From Leptospiraceae bacterium (GTDB lineage: Bacteria > Spirochaetota > Leptospiria > Leptospirales > Leptospiraceae), in assembly GCA_027485405.1 (NCBI GenBank), contig JAIXRB010000128.1:1-13598 (forward strand): 13,598 nt of DNA, given 5' to 3'. Positions 1 to 7,389 of this stretch are shown piece after piece. The notes below the pieces were generated by a model, which saw only the letters and a program-made list of their open reading frames with translations, had not been told where the DNA came from and did no database searches. Position 1 is the first letter of the stretch; each line of letters opens with the position of its first letter. A program made the translations under genes and the position numbers.

Positions 1-384
1 GATTGTGCTAAAGCAAACCAAGACAAGCAGGACAATCCAACATTGAGCCTTTATTTGATTGCTCAAAGGACAAACTTTGATTCACCAAATCAAAGAAAGT
101 GTGTTTATGCTTATGGATTGGCGAACAGTTGTGTTGGCGGAAACCAGTTTTTTAACCCAGGCATTGGTTGTGTATCTCCCAATGTAAAAACGGAAGCAAC
201 GTATGATGCATTGATCAACTGTGTCACAAAGGCGGTCAACGATCCAGTCCAACCTTGTAACATGCCACAGTTCAAGTATGGCTTGGCGGCTCAGGCACTT
301 GCTGGGGCTTTTGCAAGTTGCAATGCGAAGTTTACTCCATCTGGCGGAACTGAGACAGATCTGTCTGGGGCATTAAGATTCTAG
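1..384 (+). CDS. C-terminal part of a cysteine-containing hypothetical protein
   Basis: The reading frame is open from the first base to a TAG at 382-384, so 127 residues are visible and the N terminus lies outside the window. A TTG at 43 is in frame, but nothing marks it as a start because the frame continues upstream. The fragment has seven cysteines (visible residues 2, 34, 44, 57, 74, 86, 107) spread at fairly regular spacing. It is rich in Asn, Ala and Gly and has no membrane segment. Such spacing is typical of exported, disulfide-bonded proteins, and many leptospiral lipoproteins look like this, but the signal peptide cannot be seen. I recognise no family. Two hairpins follow directly and probably end its transcript. 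Function unknown; the coding call rests on the long open frame and the terminator just after the stop. Confidence 0.7.
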   Translation, partial: DCAKANQDKQDNPTLSLYLIAQRTNFDSPNQRKCVYAYGLANSCVGGNQFFNPGIGCVSPNVKTEATYDALINCVTKAVNDPVQPCNMPQFKYGLAAQALAGAFASCNAKFTPSGGTETDLSGALRF

Positions 385-405
385 AAAAATGAAGTTTCTC
401 TGAAA

Positions 406-433
406 GCTGAAGTCCCCTATAAAGGGCTTCAGC
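406..433. repeat. Inverted repeat (hairpin) after the first gene
   Basis: The 7-base arms GCTGAAG (406-412) and CTTCAGC (427-433) pair perfectly. After a two-base bulge an inner CCCT/AGGG stem closes on an ATAA loop. No T-run follows on the plus strand. It could stabilise the 3' end of the upstream mRNA or assist the terminator 16 nt further on. Confidence 0.6.
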
Positions 434-449
434 TGATGGAAAAGAACCC

Positions 450-486
450 AACCCGATTCTACTTATGTAGCTTCGGGTTTTTCTTT
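450..486 (+). terminator. Intrinsic terminator of the cysteine-containing protein gene
   Basis: Arms AACCCGA (450-456) and TCGGGTT (473-479) enclose a second stem, CTAC/GTAG (459-462/467-470), around a TTAT loop. The hairpin runs directly into a T-rich tract (478-486, broken by one C). Stem plus T-tract on the plus strand is the classical Rho-independent arrangement, about 65 nt after the stop codon at 384. Confidence 0.8.
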
Positions 487-584
487 GCCTCGGCAACTAA
501 TGATTTTTATGATTTTCAAATGCCTTCTATGTTATTTTTTTCGTCTAATAGGGTCGATATTAGAAATTAGGCAATATAGAACCC

Positions 585-2609
585 ATGATGCATTTCCTAA
601 ATCAGCTTTCCATTCGTGCAAGGATGTTCCTTCTCCCTGCCCCTTTACTTATTCCTATCATAGCTCTTTTGTATCTCCTAGTTTCAGAAAAGAACACTGT
701 CATAGCGTTTTCAGAAAAGGAAATCATGGGAATGCAAGTTATGTCCCCTCTGCACGAAAACCTGTTTCAGGCTGTATCTATGGCTGTCAATACCAGCGAA
801 AAGGCTCTAGACTCTTCTAGAAAATTGGTCGCCGATGCACTGGAAAAAACAGGGTTAGTAAACTCTGTTACCAAGGAGCGATTGGCTTGGGAAAAGGCCT
901 CCGACATGGCAAAGCTGAGCTTTAAGGACTACGAAGATTTGATTGATCGCAACTTTGAGTTGATGCAAAAGGTGGGAGACAACTCAAACCTTATCCTTGA
1001 CCCGGATGTGGATTCTTACTATTTAATGGACATCTATTTACTTCGGGAGCCTGACTATCTCCGAGACCTTGCCGCTATTTTTGATATCATTCTGTTCAAG
1101 CATCCCAAAAAGGGCGAAGATTGGGAAAGCGAAGCTCGTTTCAACATTCAGATCTTGATCAAAAAGCTTTCTCTGATTGACGAAGCCGTCTATGCTTCTT
1201 TCGAAAAAACTATGGAATTCAATCCGGAAATGAGAAAGGAACTAGAAAATCCAGTTTCAGAACTAAAAATCCAAGGAGCCTCTATTGTAAACCAGTTAGA
1301 AAAGAAACTTCTCATTGAAAGTAAAACTTTGGATTTTGAGACCAGTATCTCTACCGCAAAACTGGGAATCGTTTATGCAAATCAAATTCATATGATTTCA
1401 TCGAAATATCTGCTTCAACTGCTAGAAATCAGAGTGGGTGGGTTCAAAACGGCGCGAAACGCAAGTATCATTTTAGTGTCTTTGATCCTCATACTCTCTC
1501 TTGGCTTTATTTATTTGGTTTTCAAAAGCGCTTCTGATCCGCTCAATATGATTGTTTCCAAGGTCGCAGAACTTTCCTCTGGAAAGGCAGATCTTACAAA
1601 ACTATTGCCTTCTTTCGGTAAAAATGAATTAGAAAACTTGTCTCAGTCTTTAAATCTCTTTATTACAAAACTGGAAAAGATAATTGTCCATCTCAAAACA
1701 TTGGCCTCACAATCGCGCAAAGCATCTGAAGATATCAATAAAGATGCAATCACAGTTGCCGAACATTCTACCGAACTCGCCGCAACTTCTGAGGAATCAT
1801 CAGCTTCCTTGGAAGAGTTAAGTGCTTCTTTTGAGATAATGTTCAATGCAATTAGTAGCCAATCTAAGAGTATCGAGACTATTGACGAATTGATCAAGCA
1901 AGTTGAAAGTTCAATTGGAACTGTAGATTCTACCTTAAACTCGTTAGCCAAAGAATCTCAAAACTCAAACGATCTTGCCAAACAAGGCGATGACTCAATT
2001 ACACTCACCGAGTCTGCAATGAAAGAAATCCAATCTGTGACCAAAGACATTTCGGGGATTGTAGATTTGATCACTGAAATTTCAGAACAGACCAACCTTC
2101 TTGCTTTGAATGCGAGTATCGAAGCGGCTCGTGCAGGGGATGCGGGTCGAGGATTTGCGGTTGTTGCGGACGAAATCTCCAAACTAGCGGAAAAAACTCA
2201 GCATTCGGTCAAATCGATTAAGAAATTAATAACAAAAGCAAATGATTCAGTTAAGAATGGATCTTCCAATGTGAAAGATACTGTTGGAGTTTTGGCAAAG
2301 ATTGTTGAAAAATCAGGTCAAATCCAAAGTCAAATTGACCATCTCAAAGAGGAAATGACGGAACAAACCAGTCGCATTTTTTCTGCGACAGAAGAACTAA
2401 CAACCCTCCGTGACATGTCTGGAATGGTACAATTATCTAGTTCAGAACAAAAGAAAGCCTCGAATGAGATGTTGAACTCTGTCAATTCGTTGTCCGAAAG
2501 CGCGCAAGTGCTAGCGGCTAACTCAGAAGATCTGAATGCCTTAAGCGAAGAGATGACCATTGTTTCACAAAAGATAGATGATGTGGCTCAGGAATTCAAA
2601 ACACATTGA
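585..2609 (+). CDS. Methyl-accepting chemotaxis protein (transmembrane receptor)
   Basis: A 674-residue chemoreceptor that would sense an extracytoplasmic signal and control the CheA kinase through CheW. Order of parts: short cytoplasmic N terminus; membrane segment about 14-34; helical periplasmic region about 35-290 containing DPDVDSYYLMD (139-149), a motif I recall from helical ligand-binding regions of other receptors; second membrane segment about 294-313; HAMP linker about 314-368; then a long coiled-coil signalling domain. The highly conserved hairpin tip runs about 498-538 (EQTNLLALNASIEAARAG within it). Ser/Thr/Glu-rich helices on both sides are the expected methylation regions. The C terminus ends EFKTH, with no CheR-binding pentapeptide. 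The start is ATG 585 or the adjacent ATG 588; the ribosome-binding site is weak (TTAGG at about 567-571). No other chemotaxis gene lies nearby, so it is an orphan receptor. Its ligand cannot be told from sequence. Confidence 0.96.
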   Translation: MMHFLNQLSIRARMFLLPAPLLIPIIALLYLLVSEKNTVIAFSEKEIMGMQVMSPLHENLFQAVSMAVNTSEKALDSSRKLVADALEKTGLVNSVTKERLAWEKASDMAKLSFKDYEDLIDRNFELMQKVGDNSNLILDPDVDSYYLMDIYLLREPDYLRDLAAIFDIILFKHPKKGEDWESEARFNIQILIKKLSLIDEAVYASFEKTMEFNPEMRKELENPVSELKIQGASIVNQLEKKLLIESKTLDFETSISTAKLGIVYANQIHMISSKYLLQLLEIRVGGFKTARNASIILVSLILILSLGFIYLVFKSASDPLNMIVSKVAELSSGKADLTKLLPSFGKNELENLSQSLNLFITKLEKIIVHLKTLASQSRKASEDINKDAITVAEHSTELAATSEESSASLEELSASFEIMFNAISSQSKSIETIDELIKQVESSIGTVDSTLNSLAKESQNSNDLAKQGDDSITLTESAMKEIQSVTKDISGIVDLITEISEQTNLLALNASIEAARAGDAGRGFAVVADEISKLAEKTQHSVKSIKKLITKANDSVKNGSSNVKDTVGVLAKIVEKSGQIQSQIDHLKEEMTEQTSRIFSATEELTTLRDMSGMVQLSSSEQKKASNEMLNSVNSLSESAQVLAANSEDLNALSEEMTIVSQKIDDVAQEFKTH

Positions 2610-2629
2610 TTTGATACAAGTAATGCGCC

Positions 2630-3220
2630 TTACCTGATTTTGTATTTGTCTATAATGTTTTCTTTGGTTTCCTGATTTGGTGAAGTTTCTGATTCCAGTT
2701 TTTTCTCTTCTTTTTGTTTTAATAGATTTCGAAAACTAAAACCGTCATCTTGGGTTGTGGAGGCTTTGATGACGTTGACTCGGTCAACTTGACCCCTTCT
2801 TAACACAACAGTGACTTCTTCATCTGGATCATGGTCAGGACTGTAGCGACTAATTGGCCGAGTATAGACCCAATAATCCCTATCTCCAGATTGGATTTTT
2901 TTCTCAGGTTCGCCTAAATAACTTAAAACGAATATCTTGTTTTTGGAAACAAGAGTGTCTTTCATTTCCTCGCGAATTTTTAAACCCGAAAGACCTTCGG
3001 CAGTGAGGTTTTTTCTCTGTTCTTTCTTTTTTTCAGACTCTGACTTTAGGTCTTCTTCTGACTTAGATAGAAAGTCCTTGCATTTCAATTGATCCTGAAA
3101 CGTTTCCATACAGCGATCATACAATGCTTGTTTGTTTGTAATTTGAGTCTCAGAAGATTTGCAATCTACGAAGGAAAAAATGGCAAAGGAGGAAACTGCA
3201 AAGATTGCAAAGTGTTTCAT
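2630..3220 (-). CDS. Small lipoprotein with a possible BamE/SmpA-like domain, last gene of the secA cluster
   Basis: 196 residues. The N terminus is a signal peptide ending FSFVDC, so lipidation at Cys20 is likely; this relaxed lipobox is usual in spirochetes. Residues about 30-75 are highly charged and probably helical, with two further cysteines (37, 47). Residues about 92-152 read as an alpha/beta unit: VLSYLGEPEKK, then WVYTRP, then EEVTVVLRRGQVDRV. The order (helix, LG-P, W-Y strand, strand with G-x-V) is that of the SmpA/OmlA (BamE) fold, but this is my reading by eye. The C-terminal 30 residues are charged and probably disordered. The start is secure: ATG 3220 overlaps the secA stop as ATGA and is preceded by GGAGGAAAAA. 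Translation is therefore probably coupled to secA. The stop is 20 nt from that of the convergent chemoreceptor. An outer-membrane or periplasmic role is plausible but not shown. Confidence 0.85.
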   Translation of the reverse strand: MKHFAIFAVSSFAIFSFVDCKSSETQITNKQALYDRCMETFQDQLKCKDFLSKSEEDLKSESEKKKEQRKNLTAEGLSGLKIREEMKDTLVSKNKIFVLSYLGEPEKKIQSGDRDYWVYTRPISRYSPDHDPDEEVTVVLRRGQVDRVNVIKASTTQDDGFSFRNLLKQKEEKKLESETSPNQETKENIIDKYKIR

Positions 3221-5979
3221 TTTTTCCTCCGGCTGGATCGACGCGTAGATTCACCGCCGGAGCTCACAGAGGTCGACACTTGTGGTTTCGTGGATTGACG
3301 CTCGCTCTCACTCGGTTCTGATCCAAAGATTCCTGTGCTAGATTTCTTTTCTTCGCCAATCTTTTTGTATTCCTTTGGTTCTTCTGGTTTCACAGCATCA
3401 GCCTCGGTGACCTCAACTTTAAAAAGGAATCCAATGACTTCTAATTTTAAATTGTCCACCAATTGATCAAAGAGCTTAAATCCTTGGAGTTTGTATTCGA
3501 CAAGGGGATTTTTCTCACCATACCCAACTGTCCAGATCCCTTCTTTTAAATGGTCCATTGCATAGAGATGCTCTTTCCATCGATGGTCCAAAATGTCTAA
3601 GAATACATTTCGTTCGACTGACTTCCAAACGTCGATACCAACCCTTTCGATTTTCTCTTTGTATAGCCCTTTAACAAATGCGGAAACATCTTCATACAGT
3701 TTTAGCTGTGGATTGGATTCCTTTTTGTATATGGTTAAGTCTAGATTGAAATTGATACCGAGTGAGCCAAGCCATTCAGTGAATCCATTCAATTCCCAAG
3801 CTTCGGTGTTGTTTCCTTCGCAGTAAACAATGATTTGGTTCTCAATCACTTCTTCTAAAAAAGTTTGAATGGTTTCCGACATATTGCCTTGGTCTAGCAA
3901 ATTGTTTCGAATTCCATAGATATAGATTCTCTGGCGGTTCATTACATCATCGTACTCTAACAAATGCTTTCTGATATCGAAGTTGTGGCTTTCTACTCTT
4001 TTTTGAGCCCCTGCTATGGATCGGTTGATGAGTGGATGCTCTAGTTCTTGGTCTTCAGGCATGCGAAGAGTTTCCATTAGGCTTGAGATTCGATCGGATC
4101 CGAACAATCTCATAAGGTCGTCTCCTAGCGAAAGATAGAAACGCGACGACCCTGGATCTCCTTGTCTACCAGATCTTCCCCGAAGCTGGTTGTCAATCCG
4201 ACGAGCTTCGTGCCTTTCTGAGCCGATGATATGCAGACCTCCAGCTTGGATCACAAGGTCATGGTCTACTTTCCACTTTTTGGCACTGACTAAGATCTCT
4301 TGGCACTTTTTCTTAACAGCGGGAGATTCGATCAGTGCTAGATTTTCATCTGCTTCATCTAGTTTGCGTTTTATAATTGCATCTCGGAATGAATAGACTT
4401 GTTCCATTTCTTTGTGTGAACTAAGCCCAGCCTTAAAAGCGAACTGTTCAAGATCTTCTAAATCTTCTTTGTAACCTTGAGCTCCACCTAATACAATATC
4501 GGTTCCACGACCTGCCATATTTGTTGCAATGGTTACGGCTCCTGGCTTTCCAGCATTTGCCACAATTTCCGCTTCTCTCTCGTGGAATTTAGCGTTCAAA
4601 ACATTGTGTGGAATGGAATTTTGAGAGAGCAATCGGGACAACACTTCAGACTTTTCAATGGAGACTGTCCCTAAGAGTACTGGTTGCTTTTTTTCGTGTT
4701 TTTCTTTGACATCCAAAAGGATAGCTTGGAATTTTCCTTTTTCGTTTTTGTAAACTCTATCCGGAAGATCAAGTCTTTGAACATTCACGTTAGAAGGGAT
4801 TACAATTACATCCAAATTGTATATCTTTCGAAACTCTTCTGCCTCCGTATCTGCAGTTCCAGTCATACCGGCTAACTTTTTGTAGATTCGGAAATAGTTT
4901 TGGAACGTAATGGAAGCGAGAGTCTGGGACTCCCGAGCAATGGTCACGCCTTCTTTTGCTTCTAAAGCCTGGTGCAATCCATCCGAATATCGCCGCCCCT
5001 TCATTTGGCGACCAGTGAATTCGTCCACGATGACAACCTGTCCTTCCGTCACCATATAGTCTTTGTCTCGGGTAAAAATCTTATGTGCTTTTAATGCTTG
5101 GTGGACATGGTGCACCATATCTACGTTGTCAGCATGATACAAGTTGTCCACTCGGAGAAGCTCTTCTACCTTATGAACGCCTTCTTCAGTCAAAAGAACA
5201 TTTCTCAGTTTTTCATCGGCATCGTAATGAACTCCCGCTTCTAAAAATGGAATGATCTTGTTCACTTTCAAGTATTTGTCCGTTGATTCTTCAGCTGGTC
5301 CAGAAATGATGAGCGGTGTTCTCGCCTCATCCACCAGGATTGAGTCTACTTCATCGACTATGGCAAAGTTATGCCCTCGTTGCACTCGATGTTCTTTGAA
5401 TGAAACCATGTTGTCTCGAAGATAATCGAACCCGAACTCGTTGTTGGTTCCATAGGTAATGTCAGATCCGTAAGCGGCTTGTCTTTCGGCATGATCCATA
5501 TCGTTTTGGATGATTCCTACTTTTAGTCCTAAGAACTCGAAAATAGGACGCATCCAGTTTCCATCTCTCTTGGCAAGGTAGTCATTTACTGTCACTACGT
5601 GAACACCTTCACCAGAAAGTGCATTTAAATAAATCGCAAGCGTAGAAGTGAGAGTCTTACCTTCTCCTGTCTTCATTTCGGAAATGTTTCCCCAATGGAG
5701 AGCGAGACCTCCCATCATTTGCACATCGAAGTGGCGCATCCCTAACGTGCGATATGCTGTCTCTCTTACTACGGCAAATACTTCGGGTAAAATGTCGTCT
5801 AAGGTCTCCCCTTTTGCGAGTCGCTCTTTGAACCGAACGGTAGAGTTGGCTAAATCAGTGTCAGACAATTCTTTGATTGCAGATTCAAACGAATTGATTT
5901 TTACAACGACAGGTGTAAGTCTCTTTAAATCTTTTTCATACTTACTACCAAACAACAGAGTTAAAACTTTTTGAAACAT
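3217..5979 (-). CDS. secA: Protein translocase ATPase subunit SecA
   Basis: 920 residues, full length. SecA is the cytosolic/peripheral-membrane ATPase that drives unfolded preproteins through SecYEG. Visible parts: first nucleotide-binding domain with Walker A MKTGEGKT (102-109) and Walker B region VDEVDSILVDEA (208-219); preprotein cross-linking region about 226-375; second ATPase domain with AGRGTDIVLGG (489-499) and the arginine-finger stretch QLRGRSGRQGDPG (598-610); helical scaffold and wing from about 611; two-helix finger region about 795-837 (LDHRWKEHLYAMDHLKEG). About 76 residues lie between GRGTDIVLGG and IQAGGLHIIGSERHE, compared with roughly 35 in E. coli and far fewer in B. subtilis from memory. 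The tail (about 865-920) is charged, Ser-rich and basic at the end, and has no cysteines, so the zinc-binding SecB-interaction motif is absent. The start is ATG 5979, 3 nt after the preceding gene. Confidence 0.99.
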   Translation of the reverse strand: MFQKVLTLLFGSKYEKDLKRLTPVVVKINSFESAIKELSDTDLANSTVRFKERLAKGETLDDILPEVFAVVRETAYRTLGMRHFDVQMMGGLALHWGNISEMKTGEGKTLTSTLAIYLNALSGEGVHVVTVNDYLAKRDGNWMRPIFEFLGLKVGIIQNDMDHAERQAAYGSDITYGTNNEFGFDYLRDNMVSFKEHRVQRGHNFAIVDEVDSILVDEARTPLIISGPAEESTDKYLKVNKIIPFLEAGVHYDADEKLRNVLLTEEGVHKVEELLRVDNLYHADNVDMVHHVHQALKAHKIFTRDKDYMVTEGQVVIVDEFTGRQMKGRRYSDGLHQALEAKEGVTIARESQTLASITFQNYFRIYKKLAGMTGTADTEAEEFRKIYNLDVIVIPSNVNVQRLDLPDRVYKNEKGKFQAILLDVKEKHEKKQPVLLGTVSIEKSEVLSRLLSQNSIPHNVLNAKFHEREAEIVANAGKPGAVTIATNMAGRGTDIVLGGAQGYKEDLEDLEQFAFKAGLSSHKEMEQVYSFRDAIIKRKLDEADENLALIESPAVKKKCQEILVSAKKWKVDHDLVIQAGGLHIIGSERHEARRIDNQLRGRSGRQGDPGSSRFYLSLGDDLMRLFGSDRISSLMETLRMPEDQELEHPLINRSIAGAQKRVESHNFDIRKHLLEYDDVMNRQRIYIYGIRNNLLDQGNMSETIQTFLEEVIENQIIVYCEGNNTEAWELNGFTEWLGSLGINFNLDLTIYKKESNPQLKLYEDVSAFVKGLYKEKIERVGIDVWKSVERNVFLDILDHRWKEHLYAMDHLKEGIWTVGYGEKNPLVEYKLQGFKLFDQLVDNLKLEVIGFLFKVEVTEADAVKPEEPKEYKKIGEEKKSSTGIFGSEPSESERQSTKPQVSTSVSSGGESTRRSSRRKK
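3221..3230 (-). promoter_or_regulatory. Shine-Dalgarno site inside the last codons of secA
   Basis: Read on the minus strand the sequence is GGAGGAAAAAATGA. The GGAGG lies within the final Arg-Arg-Lys-Lys codons of secA, and the ATGA holds both the lipoprotein start and the secA stop. This arrangement allows ribosomes finishing SecA to restart at once on the lipoprotein. Confidence 0.8.
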
Positions 5980-5982
5980 AGA

Positions 5983-6675
5983 CTACTTGATTCCTATAAT
6001 ATTTTGAAACAAGAGACTGCCATTCGTTGTCATTTTCAAATGATCATCCTTAATATCCTTTGGCAAGCCTCCTCCTTGTGCAATGAAATCCTTATGGACA
6101 GTTCGCCAAACTTCGAGCATACCTAGAGTTGGTTCCAGGTGAGCTTGGATAGCAAACGCTTTGTTTTTGTATGAAAACATTTGCATTTCATATTTTTCGC
6201 TTTTCAACAGGTGTTCGGCTCCATTTGGCAATGTAAAGGTGTCTTCATGCAAATGGAAGGCATGGAGCGTTTGCTCGGAAATGCTTTGGAAAACTGGCGA
6301 TTTTGGATTTAAGATTTGGACAGGTGAAAAACCTACTTCCGGACCCTTGTCCCCTTTGGAGACAACTGCCCCCAAAACCCGAGCAATGATCTGAGAACCC
6401 AAACAAATTCCAATTACCTTTCTGCCCGTAGTTTCTATCATGTTTTCAGTCAACTCGTAGTAAGGAGCAAAAAAATCGTCATTTAGATTTCCAACGACGC
6501 TTTGAGGTCCTCCCAAAAGAACCACCAAATCAAACATCAAATGAGCTTCGGGTACTAAATGAATGCGAGTGTCGTAAGCATTGTGATAGGTGATACGATA
6601 CCCTTTTTGCCGCAGGATGGATTCGATAATTCCAGGTCCCTCGCAGTCTTTGAATCGAATAAGCAAACTTCTCAT
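5983..6675 (-). CDS. Class I glutamine amidotransferase-like protein
   Basis: 230 residues forming one class I glutamine amidotransferase (flavodoxin-like) domain with no attached synthetase. The nucleophile elbow is GICLGSQ with Cys91. The preceding strand carries LLGGPQS (53-59). The remaining triad residues fit His179 and Glu181 in AIQAHLEPT, a variant of the usual Q-x-HPE motif. HLHEDTFTLP (141-150) matches the conserved H..D..-LP stretch of GMP-synthase-type amidotransferases. Free-standing proteins of this kind include ammonia-releasing partners of biosynthetic enzymes and gamma-glutamyl hydrolases such as PuuD-like proteins, so the substrate is unknown. The triad looks intact and the protein is probably active. 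Its ATG at 6675 overlaps the upstream stop as ATGA, with GGA 8 nt before, so it belongs to the secA transcript. Why it sits with secA is unclear. Confidence 0.9.
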   Translation of the reverse strand: MRSLLIRFKDCEGPGIIESILRQKGYRITYHNAYDTRIHLVPEAHLMFDLVVLLGGPQSVVGNLNDDFFAPYYELTENMIETTGRKVIGICLGSQIIARVLGAVVSKGDKGPEVGFSPVQILNPKSPVFQSISEQTLHAFHLHEDTFTLPNGAEHLLKSEKYEMQMFSYKNKAFAIQAHLEPTLGMLEVWRTVHKDFIAQGGGLPKDIKDDHLKMTTNGSLLFQNIIGIK

Positions 6676-7265
6676 AGTCTATCCAGTCCTATTTGGTGTT
6701 TTAAAAATTGCAATTTTCGATCCGTTGCCAAAAGCTTTGGATCGGTTTCTTCGGTAATCGAACCAATAAAATTGTAATAAAGACGCAAAGGCCGAGTCTC
6801 AAAGAGCAAGGTTTCCGGAGTTCCCGTCACTAGACTGCTTTGCGAAACTTGGAACGGTTTCTTTAAAAAAAGCATCTCAGCCCCAATCGAACGATTCTTG
6901 ACTTCTTCTAGCATGCGGACTTTTGCCTTTGGGTAGACTTCTTCCCAAGAAGCTGTCTCTGAAATCTCAGTCAGGATTTGATACGGATCCACTACTATAT
7001 AAAATTTTATGTCGCTTCTCCCTTTGAACCATTCGGATTCAATATAGTTTAAAGCTGGAATTTCTTTCCAACAAGGCACACAATCAGGCGAGTAAACATT
7101 GATCACCAAGCGACTATAAGGCAAGGTGTCAAGGACCACTTCATTTCCAGAAAAACCGACTCCTACCCATTCCGGCTCACCAAAAAATGAGGAGCGCGCA
7201 GGGGTGCAGGCAATGGTCGCAAAAGTAAGGGTAAAAAGGGATAAAAAGAGTCCGAGTCGTGGCAT
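6672..7265 (-). CDS. TlpA/ResA-like thioredoxin-fold lipoprotein
   Basis: 197 residues from ATG 7265. An upstream in-frame TTG at 7289 gives eight more residues, but ATG 7265 places the signal peptide right at the N terminus and has GGAAAAGG in front. The hydrophobic stretch ends FATIAC, so lipidation at Cys20 is expected, which anchors the protein in the envelope. The thioredoxin active site is C62-V-P-C65 in SPDCVPCWKEIP, preceded by the strand RLVINVY and followed by helix and strand KFYIVVDPYQ. GTPETLLF (148-155) supplies the cis-proline loop (Pro150). These features mark the TlpA/ResA/DsbE group, which reduces or rearranges disulfides outside the cytoplasm, for example in cytochrome c maturation. 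It is the first gene of the cluster leading to secA. The substrate is unknown. It could help fold cysteine-containing exported proteins, but that is inference. Confidence 0.88.
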   Translation of the reverse strand: MPRLGLFLSLFTLTFATIACTPARSSFFGEPEWVGVGFSGNEVVLDTLPYSRLVINVYSPDCVPCWKEIPALNYIESEWFKGRSDIKFYIVVDPYQILTEISETASWEEVYPKAKVRMLEEVKNRSIGAEMLFLKKPFQVSQSSLVTGTPETLLFETRPLRLYYNFIGSITEETDPKLLATDRKLQFLKHQIGLDRL

Positions 7266-7389
7266 CCTTTTCCAGATTCCCCCTTCCAAAGCAAGTGTAA
7301 AGTCGTATTTCAGCCAATGGACTTGACAAAAGACCCTATGTTGGAAAAGCTTGCCTTTGCACTCCTGAATTCTAGTCTGGAAGTCCTAA
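7266..7389. promoter_or_regulatory. Divergent intergenic region, probable promoters for the secA cluster and the acidic-protein gene
   Basis: This 124-nt gap lies between two divergently oriented genes, so it should hold both promoters. The plus strand has a consensus -35 hexamer TTGACA at 7323-7328. The overlapping minus-strand hexamer TTGTCA (7329-7324) is followed after 16 nt by TACGAC (7307-7302), a poor -10. No good plus-strand -10 stands at the right distance. The assignment rests mainly on gene orientation. Confidence 0.3.

Noticed and set aside
553..560. GTCGATAT resembling a FliA (sigma-28) -10 element upstream of the chemoreceptor
   Set aside because: No TAAA-like -35 is found at the required spacing; positions 534-537 read ATTT.
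485..820. Open reading frame overlapping the start of the chemoreceptor gene
   Set aside because: It begins in the T-tract of the terminator and lies in another frame of a clear chemoreceptor gene; its protein is low-complexity with no recognisable motif.
1958..2182. Minus-strand open frames inside the chemoreceptor gene
   Set aside because: They are antisense to the most conserved chemoreceptor segment and are a by-product of its codon composition.
7266..7289. Longer TTG-started form of the TlpA-like lipoprotein
   Set aside because: It would put eight residues before a signal peptide that begins naturally at ATG 7265, which has its own ribosome-binding site.
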